A DNA stretch of 64,000 nt from Diplolepis rosae (Eukaryota; Arthropoda; Insecta; Hymenoptera; Diplolepididae): the NCBI GenBank assembly GCA_030998225.1, contig JAPYXD010000741.1:1488001-1552000 (forward strand), read 5' to 3'. The notes under the pieces were generated by a model, which saw nothing but the letters and a program-made list of their open reading frames with translations, ran no database searches and was not told the DNA's origin. Of the stretch, positions 22,412 through 34,147 are shown in pieces. Both the position numbers and the translations under genes were made by a program. Numbering within the stretch: the first letter of the stretch is position 1; the number at the start of each line of letters is the position of its first letter.

Positions 22412-23346
22412 CTATCGCACATAATTTAATTCACTTACTGCTTCTGATAGTACTATATATTCTGCGTAGGTAGAAGCTTTGGTCACACATTTTTGTTTTC
22501 TCGATTTCCAATCAATCACATTTCCATACAAGCTGATAAGATATCCAGTTGTGGATTTCCTATCTATATTGTCTCCTGCCCAGTCGGTATCAACATAAAA
22601 ATTTATAATTCCAACGTTTCCATTCCTTCGGTAGCATAAATTTGAGTCTTTTGTTAAATACAAGTACTTCAAAATTCGCAACACATATTTAAAATGTGTT
22701 TGGTTATGGCAATTCTGATACCTGCTCAAGTAATTCACACTATGACTCACATCAGGCCTTGTAATTGAACTTATATACAATAAAGCACTAATTAAGTTTC
22801 TATACTTTATATCAGATATACACTCTCCAGCCTTTTCAATCTTTAAGTTTGTCTTCATGGGAGTACTATATAATTTGTTGTTATGTACTTTATATTTATT
22901 TGCGAATGACTCAATGTATTTAGTTTGTTTTAGCTTTATTTCGTTCATACAATAATTATAGTCTACTTCAATTCCAAGATATTCACTAATCTCACCTAGA
23001 TCTTTCATCTTGAACCTATCAGACAATACATTTTTTATTTTTTTTGTATTTTGTTTTTATCTTTACTGCAGATTAGTAAGTTTATTTCAACCCATATAAT
23101 GCTTTTATTACTTTAAACACTCTATTTGTACTATCTTCATAACCTTTTGGCTGTTTCACATATACTTCCGAGTTAATTTTTCCATTTAAAAAGGCAATCT
23201 CTACGTCCATTTGTTCGAATTTTAAACCGTTTTGACAACAATATGAACATCAAAATCTTAAAGTTTGACTTTTTGCAACCGGAGCGTATATATCATCAAT
23301 TACATCAGTTTGTTGAAAACCTCTTACGACTAACCTAGCCTTATAT
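22412..23346 (-). pseudogene. Copia RT C-terminal part and RNase H
   Basis: 22412-23026 is open and shows KDLGEISEYLGIEV, STPMKTNLK, YLSRYQ, FYVDTDWAGD and DRKSTTGYLI, the Copia RT-connection and RNase H motifs. 23027-23346 continues upstream into RT across frame changes, with text of the type YAPVAKSQT and ARLVVRGFQQ on the minus strand. At 23347 the homology stops abruptly at a transposon end. No 3' LTR was recognised at 22250-22410. Confidence 0.88.
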
Positions 23347-23409
23347 GGGGCAAAATTCGTCAAGTGTACCCGCCTAAAAACTTTTTGTCTCCGATTACCT
23401 TGAAAGTAC
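23347..23409. mobile_element. Isolated end fragment of the 3.6-kb DNA transposon
   Basis: GGGGCAAAATTCGTCAAGTG and about 40 further bases match the left end at 24049. The fragment then switches without a gap to an inverted Copia segment. Confidence 0.8.
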
Positions 23410-24048
23410 GGTAACGAGATTCATTGGTTATTAGACAGTGGATGCACTGATCATATAGTGGATGATGAAAAATATTTTGAAAATCCGATTGTGCTCAAAG
23501 AACCTGTAAACATTTATTTGGGGGACAATAGATACATAAAAGCAATGAAAATCGGAAATTTTGTAAGTTTTTTTGATGCATTTGGTAAAAAAAAAATGAA
23601 GTTAATATGAGTAATGTGTTTTACGCAAAATATATGAATACGAATTCAATTAGTTTTGGAAAATTAACAGATAATAACACAATTATTTCAAAGGGTGATA
23701 TTGCAAAGATCATGGATAAGAAAAATAAGTTAATAGCTGTAGCCTATAAAGAAAATCGAACTTATAAGATAACAAGTAAATTGAAGTATCGAGAAAAGAT
23801 AGTAAACAGTGACGAGTGTAATAATATTATGAGTTTGAAAGAGAAATGGCATAGAATGCTAGGCCATGGAAATTTTGGCTATTTCAATACGTTAAGTGAA
23901 CAACAGTTATTGACAGGTATACCGAGTGATCTTAATTCAGAATTTATGAAGTGTAAGACTTGTATTGAAAATAAGATGCATAATTTAAAGTTTACAAATG
24001 ATAGAACAAAAGGCAAAGATATTTTGGATATTATACATACAGATGTAT
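23410..24048 (+). pseudogene. Inverted duplicate of Copia protease-integrase N-terminal segment
   Basis: This segment is the reverse complement of 27643-28281, nearly without differences. It encodes HWLLDSGCTDHIV (the Copia protease active site) and then the integrase N-terminal zinc region (KWHRMLGHGNFGYFN, then CKTCIENK) and ends at HTDVWG. Both copies break their frame at the same A-run (about 23590 and 28100), which shows that the duplication came after the decay. Confidence 0.88.
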
Positions 24049-25323
24049 GGGGCAAAATTCGTCAAATGTACCCGCCTAAAAAATTTTTGTCTCCGATTTC
24101 CTTGAAAGTCCACGAAATTATTGTCCTAGTGAACCTCTTTTAATTACACTAAGAGAACGTCTCTGGTACGACGGGTTGTCAGTATACAGGGGCTCGAATT
24201 TTCAACCTTTCACCGCGCACGCTAATACTCAATTAACCATAACTTCTACAAAAGTTATCCAAATTAATTTTTATATTGAGGTCTTAGAAACGTTTTTTCA
24301 TCAGCTTTACGCTGAAGGAAATGATTTTAGACGAAAAAAATTATTTGAGCTTCATTTCTTAATTTTAAACATATTTTTGAGTTTTTCTTGAGTTAATTTT
24401 CTGTCCAAAATTATGTTTAAAAAAAAGCTTGATTTTTTCCCTTTAAAATGAGCCATGGCCGAAAGTGGGGTGAAAGAAATTGGTGGAGATATATAACACT
24501 CCTTGCGCGCGGCTTCTGCCTCGCGAGCGCCCATGTTTCAAATTCAGAATGTACGGTTCTATAGTCGATTACAAATAATCGACTGCAAACTGCATTTTTT
24601 TACCAAATAATTATTATCATCACAAATCATTTCACGGATAATAATTTTTGTTATTTATTGGACAAGTAAAATCCACTTTTATGTCGATACTTCATTTTTA
24701 AGACTTTAGAGAGAATTTGAAAAACCCGCCGAAAAAAATAGTACACATATTTGACCACTAGATGGATGTCTTCGATACCTTTCTCGCAACAAGACTCATT
24801 GTCAGTTATTATAATTTCCAATTATTTTTCGATCAGAAATTGCTTTTATGCGATTTAGCTTCGGCTTATTTCGACGTCATAATACTGCAGGTTTGTACTT
24901 TCCCGTATATTATTTATTCTCATTTACTTTTCTCATTATTCAAAATAGACATAGTATTACTTGAATACTATATTTCGAACACTTACCCACCTTCCGTGGT
25001 TGGACTCGCATTGTTATTCAGTGCCTCAACTTAGCTTTTCCTTCTGCTTAATTTTCAATCATGCCAAGAAGAACCAGCTTGGGTCGTCGTTGTTACAATC
25101 CTTTTTCTAAGGAAAATCACAAGCGTGATCCGTGCAGTTTAAGAACAATTTCTGCAACTCTTCAAAAAAAAGTATCCCAGTATACCCATCGATGTGAAAC
25201 TATGTGTAAATTACAGAAAAGAAATTTCTTAACTTGCATTGCTATCCTCTTTGTATTCTCATACTGATCCAACAATTGAAGATGCTCCAGTGATCAACGA
25301 TAATTCTCGAGAATGATATTTTA

Positions 25324-25788
25324 ATGGAAGACGACGATATCTTTGCCGATCCTTCGACATACAAGTTTGAAAAATCTAAAATTGATTGTTCTGATAAAAA
25401 TCATTACGCCGGAATGGGGGTTCTTAAACAAATAAAAGAAAAATTTCAAAAATCTGCAAGTAATTCAGAAAAAGTGTTTCCTTTAAATCTTGCTCCGAAA
25501 TCTTGGAGCCGCAGAAGATTGGCTAAAGAATTTGGTGCTTCTGAACGCCAAACTAGAAAGGCTAAGAAATTAGTAGCTGAGAATGGTATTTTAATTTCTA
25601 ATTTAAAAAAAGGTAAAACCTTAGATTCCGAGATTGAAAATTTGGTCAAAAAATGTTACCTTGACGATGAGAATAGTCCCACGAAAGATTTCGTTTCCGT
25701 AAAAAAAGATGATGGCTCCCGTGAGCACGTTCAAAAAAAGTTAATTCTGTGCAATCTTTTTGAATTATATGCAAATTTTAAGGCTTAG
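25324..25788 (+). CDS. Transposon ORF1: N-terminal part of the transposase
   Basis: A 154-residue basic protein. Residues about 60-90 (WSRRRLAKEFGASERQTRKA) look like a helix-turn-helix DNA-binding segment, fitting TIR recognition. The frame stops at 25788. Sequence between 25789 and 25911 still looks like decayed coding (a CVCVHHENVKL-type stretch immediately precedes ORF2). ORF1 and ORF2 were therefore probably one gene, now split by stops or a frame change. Confidence 0.7.
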   Translation: MEDDDIFADPSTYKFEKSKIDCSDKNHYAGMGVLKQIKEKFQKSASNSEKVFPLNLAPKSWSRRRLAKEFGASERQTRKAKKLVAENGILISNLKKGKTLDSEIENLVKKCYLDDENSPTKDFVSVKKDDGSREHVQKKLILCNLFELYANFKA

Positions 25789-25911
25789 CATCCTACAGTT
25801 AAAATTTGCTTATCAAAATTCTCTTAGCTTAAACCCCGGAATTGCATACTCGCTGGGCCCAGTGGTACGCATACTGTTTGTGCTTGTGTCCATCATGAAA
25901 ACGTTAAACTA

Positions 25912-26922
25912 ATGCTAGATGCTGTAGATTTAAAAGAACCAACCTGCGAACATTGTTCCCCCATTAAGACTTATCATGATGCCATGAACAGAATTATGTG
26001 TAGCGTTCCGACTTCAGAATGCTACATGAATGAATGCACAGCGTGTCGTGGTACAAGCGCACTTAAGGACTTTATAACATCAGTTCTCGCAGACCAGTGT
26101 ATTAACAGAGTAGAATTCCAGACTTGGCAACAAACTGACAGAAGTACGTTACGCACGGAAATAACAGACGCAGAAGATTTTGCTGAACACATTTGCGAAC
26201 GCTTGCTTAAGCTCAAACCGCACTCTTTTACAGCCAAACAACAGTCGTATTTATTCAAAAACCTTAAGGACACACTGAAAGAAGGAGAATTTCTTATCCT
26301 TTGTGATTTCGCTGAAAACTATGCCTTTGTAGTCCATAATGCAGCTCAGTCATTTCATTGGAACAATGATCAAGCTACCATTTTTACAGTGGTAATTTAT
26401 TATAAAGAGGACAACATTCTAAAACACCGCAGTCTTGCTATGTTATCAGACTGTTTGACTCATGACACAATTGCTGTGTACGAATTTCAAAAAATTATCG
26501 CACACTATTTGAAACAGCATTTTCAACCCAGAAAAATGATTTATTTTACAGATGGAGCCGCCCAGCATTTTAAAAATAAATATAACTTCATTAATTTGTT
26601 CCACCATAAAATGGATTTTGGTATTCCAGCCGAGTGGCATTTCCATGCCACGGCGCACGGAAAAGGCCCTTGTGATGGTATTGGGAGAAATTTAAAAAGA
26701 CTCGCAGCGCGTGCTAGCCTACAATCGTCATCTAAAGATCCGATTTTGACTGCTGATGCCTTGTATCAATGGGCAAAGAAAAATTTAGTTAAAACTTTAG
26801 TACTCTTTAGTCCCAAAAAAATCACGCCATCACAGCTGAAGAACTCAAGAGTAGATTTGCATCAGCAAACACAGTGCCTGGTATACAAAAATATCACTCT
26901 TTCGTTCCCTCTGCTGAATTAA
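25912..26922 (+). CDS. Transposon ORF2: DDE-like transposase core
   Basis: A 336-residue frame belonging to a transposase-like family that is widespread in insects and cnidarians. Paired cysteines are near the start (CEHC, then CYMNECTAC). Candidate acidic residues lie in LILCDFAENYAF, IYFTDGAAQHFKN and HGKGPCDGIGR, consistent with a DDE/DDD nuclease. The conserved block AEWHFHATAHGKGPCDGIGR is nearly intact. The true start lies upstream of the annotated Met, in the ORF1 region. The C-terminus may continue in another frame beyond 26922. Confidence 0.72.
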   Translation: MLDAVDLKEPTCEHCSPIKTYHDAMNRIMCSVPTSECYMNECTACRGTSALKDFITSVLADQCINRVEFQTWQQTDRSTLRTEITDAEDFAEHICERLLKLKPHSFTAKQQSYLFKNLKDTLKEGEFLILCDFAENYAFVVHNAAQSFHWNNDQATIFTVVIYYKEDNILKHRSLAMLSDCLTHDTIAVYEFQKIIAHYLKQHFQPRKMIYFTDGAAQHFKNKYNFINLFHHKMDFGIPAEWHFHATAHGKGPCDGIGRNLKRLAARASLQSSSKDPILTADALYQWAKKNLVKTLVLFSPKKITPSQLKNSRVDLHQQTQCLVYKNITLSFPLLN

Positions 26923-27642
26923 CTCTCATGTTGAGAAAATATTCGTCATCATTAGAATGTGATGTTTTCCCCAAAAAAACTGTGAGGCAAAGAAGAAAGA
27001 GAAGTGCACATACACTGTAATAAGCAAATTATTTGACTCAATTTTCGATATGAGAGGCGAGGGGACCCACACTAAAAAATCACCCCGAATTACAAATTAA
27101 TTTTTATTTTTAATTTCGTAACAGCCAAAAATAACAGTTTTACGAACAAATTATACAAAGTACAATTACATAAGTTCCCAATGGACGGTACCAATCCACC
27201 AATTTCTTTCACCCCACTTTCGACCATGGCTCATTTTAAAGGGAAAAAATCAAGCTTTTTTTTAAACATAATTTTGGACAGAAAATTAACGGCCGCACTT
27301 GGAGAAAAACTCAAAAATATGTTTAAAATTAAAAAATGAAGCTCAAATAATTTTTTTCGTCTGAAATCATTTCCTTCAGCGTAAAGCTGATGAAAAAACG
27401 TTTCTAAGACCTCAATATAAAAATTAATTTGGATAACTTTTGTAGAAGTTATGGTTAATTGAGTATTAGCGTGCGCGGTAAAAGGTTGAAAATTCGAGCC
27501 CCTGTATACTGACAACCCGTCGTACCAGAGACGTTCTCTTAGTGGAATTAGAAGAGGTTCACTAGGACAATAATTTCGTGGACTTTCAAGGAAATTGGAG
27601 ACAAAAATTTTTTAGGCGGGTACATTTGACGAATTTTGCCCC

Positions 27643-28958
27643 ATACATCTGTATGTATAATATCCAAAATATCTTTGCCTTTTGTTCTATCATTTGTAAA
27701 CTTTAAATTATGCATCTTATTTTCAATACAAGTCTTACACTTCATAAATTCTGAATTAAGATCACTCGGTATACCTGTCAATAACTGTTGTTCACTTAAC
27801 GTATTGAAATAGCCAAAATTTCCATGGCCTAGCATTCTATGCCATTTCTCTTTCAAACTCATAATATTATTACACTCGTCACTGTTTACTATCTTTTCTC
27901 GATACTTCAATTTACTTGTTATCTTATAAGTTCGATTTTCTTTATAGGCTACAGCTATTAACTTATTTTTCTTATCCATGATCTTTGCAATATCACCCTT
28001 TGAAATAATTGTATTATTATCTGTTAATTTTCCAAAACTAATTGAATTCGTATTCATATATTTTGCGTAAAACACATTACTCATATTAACTTCATTTTTT
28101 TTTACCAAATGCATCAAAAAAACTTACAAAATTTCCGATTTTCATTGCTTTTATGTATCTATTGTCCCCCAAATAAATATTTACAGGTTCTTTGAGCACA
28201 ATCGGATTTTCAAAATATTTTTCATCATCCACTATATGATCAGTGCATCCACTGTCTAATAACCAATGAATCTCGTTACCGAACCTACCGTCTTGGCATT
28301 CCCGTGCAAAATGCCCGGTTTTTCCGCAATTATAACAGCTTTCTTTCTTTGCAGCAAAAACATTGAATCTTGTTTCTTCATCTTTATTATCGGTTTTCAT
28401 TTCAGCTATCTGAATTTTACTCTTTACGTATGCTGCTGTTTGATCTTTTCCTTTTAAAATATTAATTAAATCGCCAATGTAACTGTATAGACTTGGTAAC
28501 GTGTTCAGCATATAATTTAATTTTTATTTTTCACTGATTTTTTATCCAGCGCTTTTTAACTCATTTACCGATTTTTCAAAATCACTGACAAAAGCTGCTG
28601 AATCACTGAACTTTTCTAATCTCAATTTTTCCAATTTGTTTCTGCACACGATCTGTAATACTGTAGACTCTTTTAAATAAATTTCATCTAACTTATTTAT
28701 TATACCATATGCAGTTGTTTCTTCAAACACAAATTCTAACTGCTTATTCGAAATTGAACTGTATATTATATTTATAGCTTTTAAATCTTGCTCATCCCAT
28801 TTAGGTCCGTCTGCGCTAATCCTTTCTCTAGTTATTACTTCGTGGCACTTTTTGAACTTGAAGAACATCGTTATTCTCTTTTTCCACATACTGTAGTCCT
28901 CTCGATCAAACACCGGTAGCGAAATATCTTTTTTCTCCATAACGTCTTTATGTGTCAT
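27643..28958 (-). pseudogene. Copia gag, protease and integrase N-terminal part
   Basis: Starts at ATG 28958. 28542-28958 is a UBN2-type gag (LPVFDREDYSMWKKRITMFF). A stop follows at about 28542, and gag resumes at 28092-28511 with the zinc knuckle CYNCGKTGHFAREC and the protease motif WLLDSGCTDHI. A frame break in an A-run near 28100 precedes the integrase zinc region (27643-28080). The rest of integrase and the RT N-terminus are missing. No 5' LTR was recognised to the right. Confidence 0.9.
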
Positions 28959-30610
28959 GGCGGTAACGTAAGACTAAGAAGACTAATCTGCACACAATTC
29001 CCATTACAAATTTTTATTTTTGTTACAAAAACGCTATCAGGATATCAAACTTTGCTTGTTAACATACATTCTCCCCATAACTATTTTATAATTGCCTTAA
29101 TTACTCAATTACTTCATTTTATTTCGTTTTTATTTGGTCCCTTTTTTCTTCTTTATAAAAGTCACTAGTGACTCCCATGCTGTCCTTAAATATAATTGAT
29201 GAAACGCAAATCTGATGAGCTTGAAATCATCCACTGAACCTGGAATCATTAACCAAATTCATAGAAGAAATTGATGGACTTGTGTTCATTAATCGCAAGT
29301 GTACAATTTCAATTCAAGAAAAGTGACAGCTTCTTTTCCCAGATTCCTCCGCGAGAGTTTCTTTGAAGACGAGTTTTCTCATGACATCGGAATTACTCGT
29401 AAGAACTGCTTTGAAGCCGCTTGGGAAATCGCAGTTTCTGCAAGTCCTACCATCTCTCCACCTCTTATTAAGTAAGACTGATTTGTACATGGAAGAGGCA
29501 TCACAGAATTACTTAAAACCTAACAACACCAAATTGGCAAGCGTCCACCTCGAAGCCTTTTTATAAGGGACCTTTACCTAAGTACTCGATCTGTCAAACA
29601 AAAGATGACAAATGACCAGAGAGATTTCCTTAGTATCGTTTACGACTACGCTGGTCAAAACTGATATTTCTGCACGTTTTGAACGAAGTGAATTATATTT
29701 CTCTATCACGGTTTGAAGCATTGAGTAGTAATGTAGATATATGGAAATTTCAATCCATGCGAGACAAATGGTTCTTGCTCAAAACGAAAATTCTAACATG
29801 TGGGAGACCTCCTCCCTCGAATCGGTTACAATAATTAAATACGATCAATGCAAACAGAAATGTAAAATCACTATCTTGTTTTCTTGATTACGCAGAACTC
29901 TCGAGATAATTGTTGACTAAATTTCATAGAAACGCGTCATCTGTCAACGCCTAAATCATCTTCACGCGGTTTTAAAAGATAAAATCGTAAGTAATATTTT
30001 TCGTTAGACTGAATTTTCAACATTTTTACTTTGTAGTCCAGTATATTTAGCCCGATTCTTATAGGTATTATTGCAATTCATTGGGTAAGAGAAATTTTTT
30101 TTGCCATCTTTAGGGTATCATATAAGAAGCTTAAATCCAAGTTTTCGATCATCAACCCTTTGCAGGTTGTCCGCCGTCTTGAATTAAGGGGTGATTTCTG
30201 GCATCGCGAATAACAGTCGTATTTTTAATTTTATCAAGAAAACAGTTGATACCATTTTTCACGAGAAAAATGAGTTCTACAAATTAGTTCATTTTATGTT
30301 TTCTCGTATTTTGCTTATTTGTTGCTTAAAAGTCGATTATAAAAATTAAACGAGGGTTGAAAATTTTTTTAGATCAAATATCATTTTTTATTTCGGTGCT
30401 ATCCCAAAACTTTTCGGGCAAAAGTTGTGATTCACACGATCCTCTACAATTTTTGTCCAAAACTTTTTTTTGTAAGAGCAATTGTTTACTTACCGTAGCT
30501 TAATTATCGTTTTCCATATCTTATCTAGCGCGATAAGTCAAAAAAGTCTGATTTTCTCGAAAAATCAGTCTATTTTGGAACGTTCGCTGACATGCATCTC
30601 GTACAGCCGA
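28959..30610. other. No gene recognised
   Basis: Unique AT-rich sequence. 29340-29570 has open frames with some coding-like text, but no recognised family and no convincing splice sites. No LTR for the Copia element was identified. Confidence 0.4.
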
Positions 30611-30616
30611 CCAACC

Positions 30617-30796
30617 ATGAGTGATTGTTTTATTTGTAAAAAGGCTTTAAGTTTTTCCGATAATATCACAGTTAAAGAAAAAAGCATTCAAACACGAATC
30701 AAATCGGCAAATTTGCGAAATCACAAGGAAAATGAGTGCTGTTTAAAGAACAAAACAGCAGTTACCATACATCGCGCGTGCTATAAAAACTTGTAA
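30617..30796 (+). pseudogene. N-terminal fragment of a transposon-associated protein
   Basis: The stretch MSDCFICKKALSFSDNITV, then RIKSANLRN and VTIHRACYKNL resembles the N-terminal zinc-binding part (CxxC ... HxxC) of uncharacterised insect transposon proteins. It ends at a stop next to TGTAACGTGGTAAATTACG. That sequence resembles the start of the LTR at 42896, so the gene may be cut by an insertion. Confidence 0.45.
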
Positions 30797-31495
30797 CGTG
30801 GTAAATTACGTTAAATTCTTTTACCTCGACCGGCAACGACAAGATCGAGTCCAAGCCACCTTTTTTAATTAAAACTCGACATTGTCAGTGATAGTCTGAG
30901 AGCTGCTCGCAAAATTCTTTTATTCTTAGTTGTTTTTCTGGCCGTTTTCTTTTTGTTTGTTTCATCAATACCACCAGCTTGAAAGGCGCCACCAAAGAGA
31001 TCGCTGTGTTACCATCGCACGTCAGAGGGGTTCACAAGCAAGCCACAGAGGGCATCACCCGGCAGGCATGGCATCTGAAACGACCACGTGCTGCAGCCCA
31101 TGGTTTCCAACACCGTCGTACCATTATTATTATAATTAATGTAGAAAGGGGCATGACGAGTTGGAACGATCTTAAATTACATTATATATTGTACATTAGC
31201 TTTGTCTGTTTGTAACTGCTGTGTTGTGCAGTACAAACCCTACGTAGTTCAAATGCACCCCTCTACGTTTTAAGCCAATGGGGCAAGCTGACCGATAGAC
31301 GCTTCAGCTCATTGGTTGCCTGGCGCCGTCGTCCTCACAAGACGAGTCGCCCGCGCAAACCTGGGCTTCATGCGCGTGCGCTAGCCTTTCCAGCTGATGT
31401 AATAAAACTGCGCGACATCTTTGGCGCGCAGCCTTATTCTGTCGTTTTCGCACGAGCATCAAATAACCTCCAAGAGACTAAGAATTTTATTTCCA

Positions 31496-32257
31496 ATGGA
31501 CGCCGCTACGGAGTTCAATTTGGAGAAAGTCAGGTGCGAGATCGCGGCCAGAACACCGGTAAGTCTCTGAGACTTTATTCCGGGCCATAACAAAATTTAT
31601 TTCTTTAAATCGCGTGGCTCTCAGGCTCTCTCAGAGCTCTGCCTCTTTTCTCAGGTGCCATGTGCCACTGTTGGCCACGATATTTTAATATAAAATTTTA
31701 AGAAAAAATGCAAGGAAATTTTTGAAATTGAAATATTGAAACGAGGCAACAAATTAATTTTATAAGTCTAAAATTTTGAAAAACAAGATTTCAAAGATTG
31801 ACATTTTCATTGAAAAGTCTTGAAAATAAATAGTTGAAATATCTGAAAATCATTTTAAAAAGTTTTGAAAATAGAATATTAAGTATTTAAAACATGGAAT
31901 GTTTCAAATTCTTATGGTTGAATATTTATAATATAAAGGTAGCTTTGTATACTTGTACAAGATTCCAAGTTTACATGATGAATTTCTAGCACTATACAAA
32001 AAAGCAAATAAATATTTTCCACATAAACCACGAGGTACTTATTTGGTATAAAGAGATGATTTGGTTTTCCCTGTCTGATATGAGTGTTTTTGTGGAAATT
32101 ACCTCATTTAATTAATTTTAATTTATGCTTTTTAATACAAAATGTAATTGTAAAATTTAATTTAATAAAATGTCTATTTACAGATGTAGAAGAGTCAGAT
32201 AAAAAAGACGTCTTGAATATTTTGCGCGAGGATTTACATAACGAAATTGACGACTAA
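31496..32257 (+). CDS. Candidate small three-exon host gene, unknown function
   Basis: Exon 1 at 31496-31558 starts ATG in the context CCAATGG, encodes MDAATEFNLEKVRCEIAART and ends at CCG|GTAAGT in phase 0. Exon 2 at 31962-32034 (after a weak acceptor, ACAAG) encodes IPSLHDEFLALYKKANKYF and more, ending CGA G|GTACTT in phase 1. Exon 3 at 32184-32257 (after TTTACAG) completes the split codon and encodes VEESDKKDVLNILREDLHNE and then a TAA stop. Phases agree throughout; AATAAA is near 32470. A GC-rich, CpG-rich upstream stretch (31260-31495) fits a promoter. In-frame text after the stop still looks coding (YKIAEQKDENFSID), so a longer gene truncated by a stop is possible. The family was not recognised. 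Confidence 0.5.
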
Positions 32258-32687
32258 TATAAAATAGCTGAACAAAAAGATGAAAATTTTTCTATCGATA
32301 GTATGTTATTTATTTCTTAATTGTGTAGTTATGTGAGCATATATTGGTGAACTTTATTACCTTCTTGGTGGCTCTTCTTGCTAGCAGTTTCCACTCAATA
32401 GTATAATTATGTTCAGTATAGTAGTAATAGCTTAGCATTTTACTTCAAATCATGTATAAAATATGTAAATAAAAATACTGAAATGAACGATGACTTGTTG
32501 GCTTATTTTCAAAAAGTATTATTCTAATGATCAAATTATTATTTCATCCTTATACAATAACTGTGTCCTTACAATTTAAAATTATGCTTTCAAAAGCCAT
32601 AATGGTATATTTGAAATTTTTAAGACAATTACTTTTTATTAAGATGGTAAGACTATTTATAAATAATATACAAAATTCGGACTACAT

Positions 32688-32935
32688 TCATGAAGGACCA
32701 CGATCCTCTTCACTCTCAGTAAAGGGATCCTGATTTTCAAGTTCTGGTGGTGGATCAGATTCCTCTAAAAGGATGTCATCAAGAGGAGGTAAACCTTGCA
32801 GTAACCTTGCTTGATCCTCAATATCAGGGATTTTCTCATGAATTAGTTTCTCCACGTCAATCTTATCTAATTCAGCTTGTATACGTCTTTTAATTGGCCC
32901 TTCCACAGCATCCATTAGTTGGTACCTTCAAGGAG
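32688..32935 (-). CDS. Last exon of a TULIP-type lipid-binding-like gene
   Basis: The acceptor is TTGAAG|G at 32935. The first base completes the AG left by the donor exon at 61738 to give AGG (Arg). The frame then reads YQLMDAVEGPIKRRIQAELD, KIDVEKLI and an acidic tail (LLEESDPPPELENQDPFTES) before a TGA at 32688-32690. The amphipathic helix fits the C-terminal part of secreted JHBP/takeout or group-7-allergen-like proteins, which bind hydrophobic ligands outside the cell. AATAAA on the minus strand lies about 50 bp downstream (near 32635). It faces the candidate gene 31496-32257 tail to tail. Confidence 0.75.
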
Positions 32936-33564
32936 TAAAACTGTCTTTAGACGTAAACTATAAAATCCAACTTTTTTATCAAATAAAATCTATTACTATT
33001 GTAATGTGGCTTGATAAAGATAAGTCGGCTTGATTTACCGTAATTAAATTTGTTTTAAAGGCGTTCCCAATTTATTTTTTGCTCAGTTTATAAGTAGTTT
33101 CCAAGTTTTTAAACTCGTGTGGATTTATTTTTATGTATTTCTCTTAATTGACACTAGTCAGATCTTGTCGACTCCAAACTTTCCTTATGAATGGATAAGT
33201 TAAGCTACAGTTTTTTCAAAGATCGCATATTTTACTAGATTTTTCAAAAAGTTACAGCTATTTTTTTAGTCTAAGATTTATGCTTCAAATAACATTTAAA
33301 TTATATTTAAAATATTGGACTGCATGATTTATGATATTGGAGTCAACAATCTAAAATTATAACAAATCCATTATCAATATCTTAATAAATAAAGATATTG
33401 GTAGAAATTGCGATGAAAGTATGCATGTGCACTCAAATTTGACCTGAGAATTTTAATATTTTATCAATATGAGATTCAAATTCCCCGATAAATATGTTTG
33501 TTTGAATGTCTATTGTTGAAAATCAATCAATCAAAATGCTTTATTGTATATAATTTGTCGTACA
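32936..33564. other. Start of the giant intron, no gene seen
   Basis: AT-rich sequence without a supported coding region. Confidence 0.4.
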
Positions 33565-33568
33565 TTAA

Positions 33569-33969
33569 CCCTCCGTTACCAAACTTAAAAATGGTTACAC
33601 GGTTACCTAACCCTATAGGGTTTCCCTCTGCGTGTTAGAACATCTGCAGTGTTGCCAAATGTGGAGATTACTTGGCTGAACGTGCAACATCAAAATATGG
33701 CAACACCGCACTCTAGAACTCAAGCTACTTCCATTGCGCGAAAGCCAAACTATGGAGGGATTCCCTCAGAATTCACGTCACCTTTGGTTCTGAAAAGTGA
33801 TTATTGAATGAGTATTCTACTTGAACATTTTTTATTGCTACAAAAAGATTCAGGAATAATGCGTGGAAAGGTATTCAAATGGACCAGACTGTGTGAAGTG
33901 TAAATTAGAATTTATTTCGAAAAAACTGACCCCACTGAGGGAATCCCTCATATGTTTGGTAACGGAGTG
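33569..33969. mobile_element. piggyBac-like MITE
   Basis: A 401-bp element with ends CCCTCCGTTACCAAAC and CACTCCGTTACCAAAC inverted, and TTAA at 33565-33568 and 33970-33973. The CCCT-type start and TTAA target fit piggyBac-derived MITEs. Confidence 0.85.
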
Positions 33970-34147
33970 TTAAATGTGTGTACTTAAGCTAGTTTTGGGT
34001 GCAGGACTTGTTTGTGAGTGTTGAGTGAGCTCTGTGTCAAAACCTAGCTTCGTCAATATGATTATATGACTATCCGATTATATATGCTTACTCTATTGCT
34101 TTTCCAGGAGAACCTGGTAAATATATAATTTTATAGTACATAAAGTC

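Larger units (their letters stand above)
24049..27642 (+). mobile_element. DNA transposon with ~440-bp TIRs and DDE-like transposase
   Basis: Its ends are GGGGCAAAATTCGTCAAATG and the inverse. Terminal inverted repeats run about 24049-24485 and 27200-27642 with few differences (one is ACTTGGAGAAAAACTC, absent on the left). The body holds two reading frames on the + strand (25324-25788 and 25912-26922). The flanks are inverted copies of one Copia sequence, so a target duplication cannot be read safely. The superfamily was not assigned. Confidence 0.85.

Noticed and set aside
29363..29566. 67-codon ORF as a gene
   Set aside because: No family or gene structure; neighbouring frames look equally coding-like.
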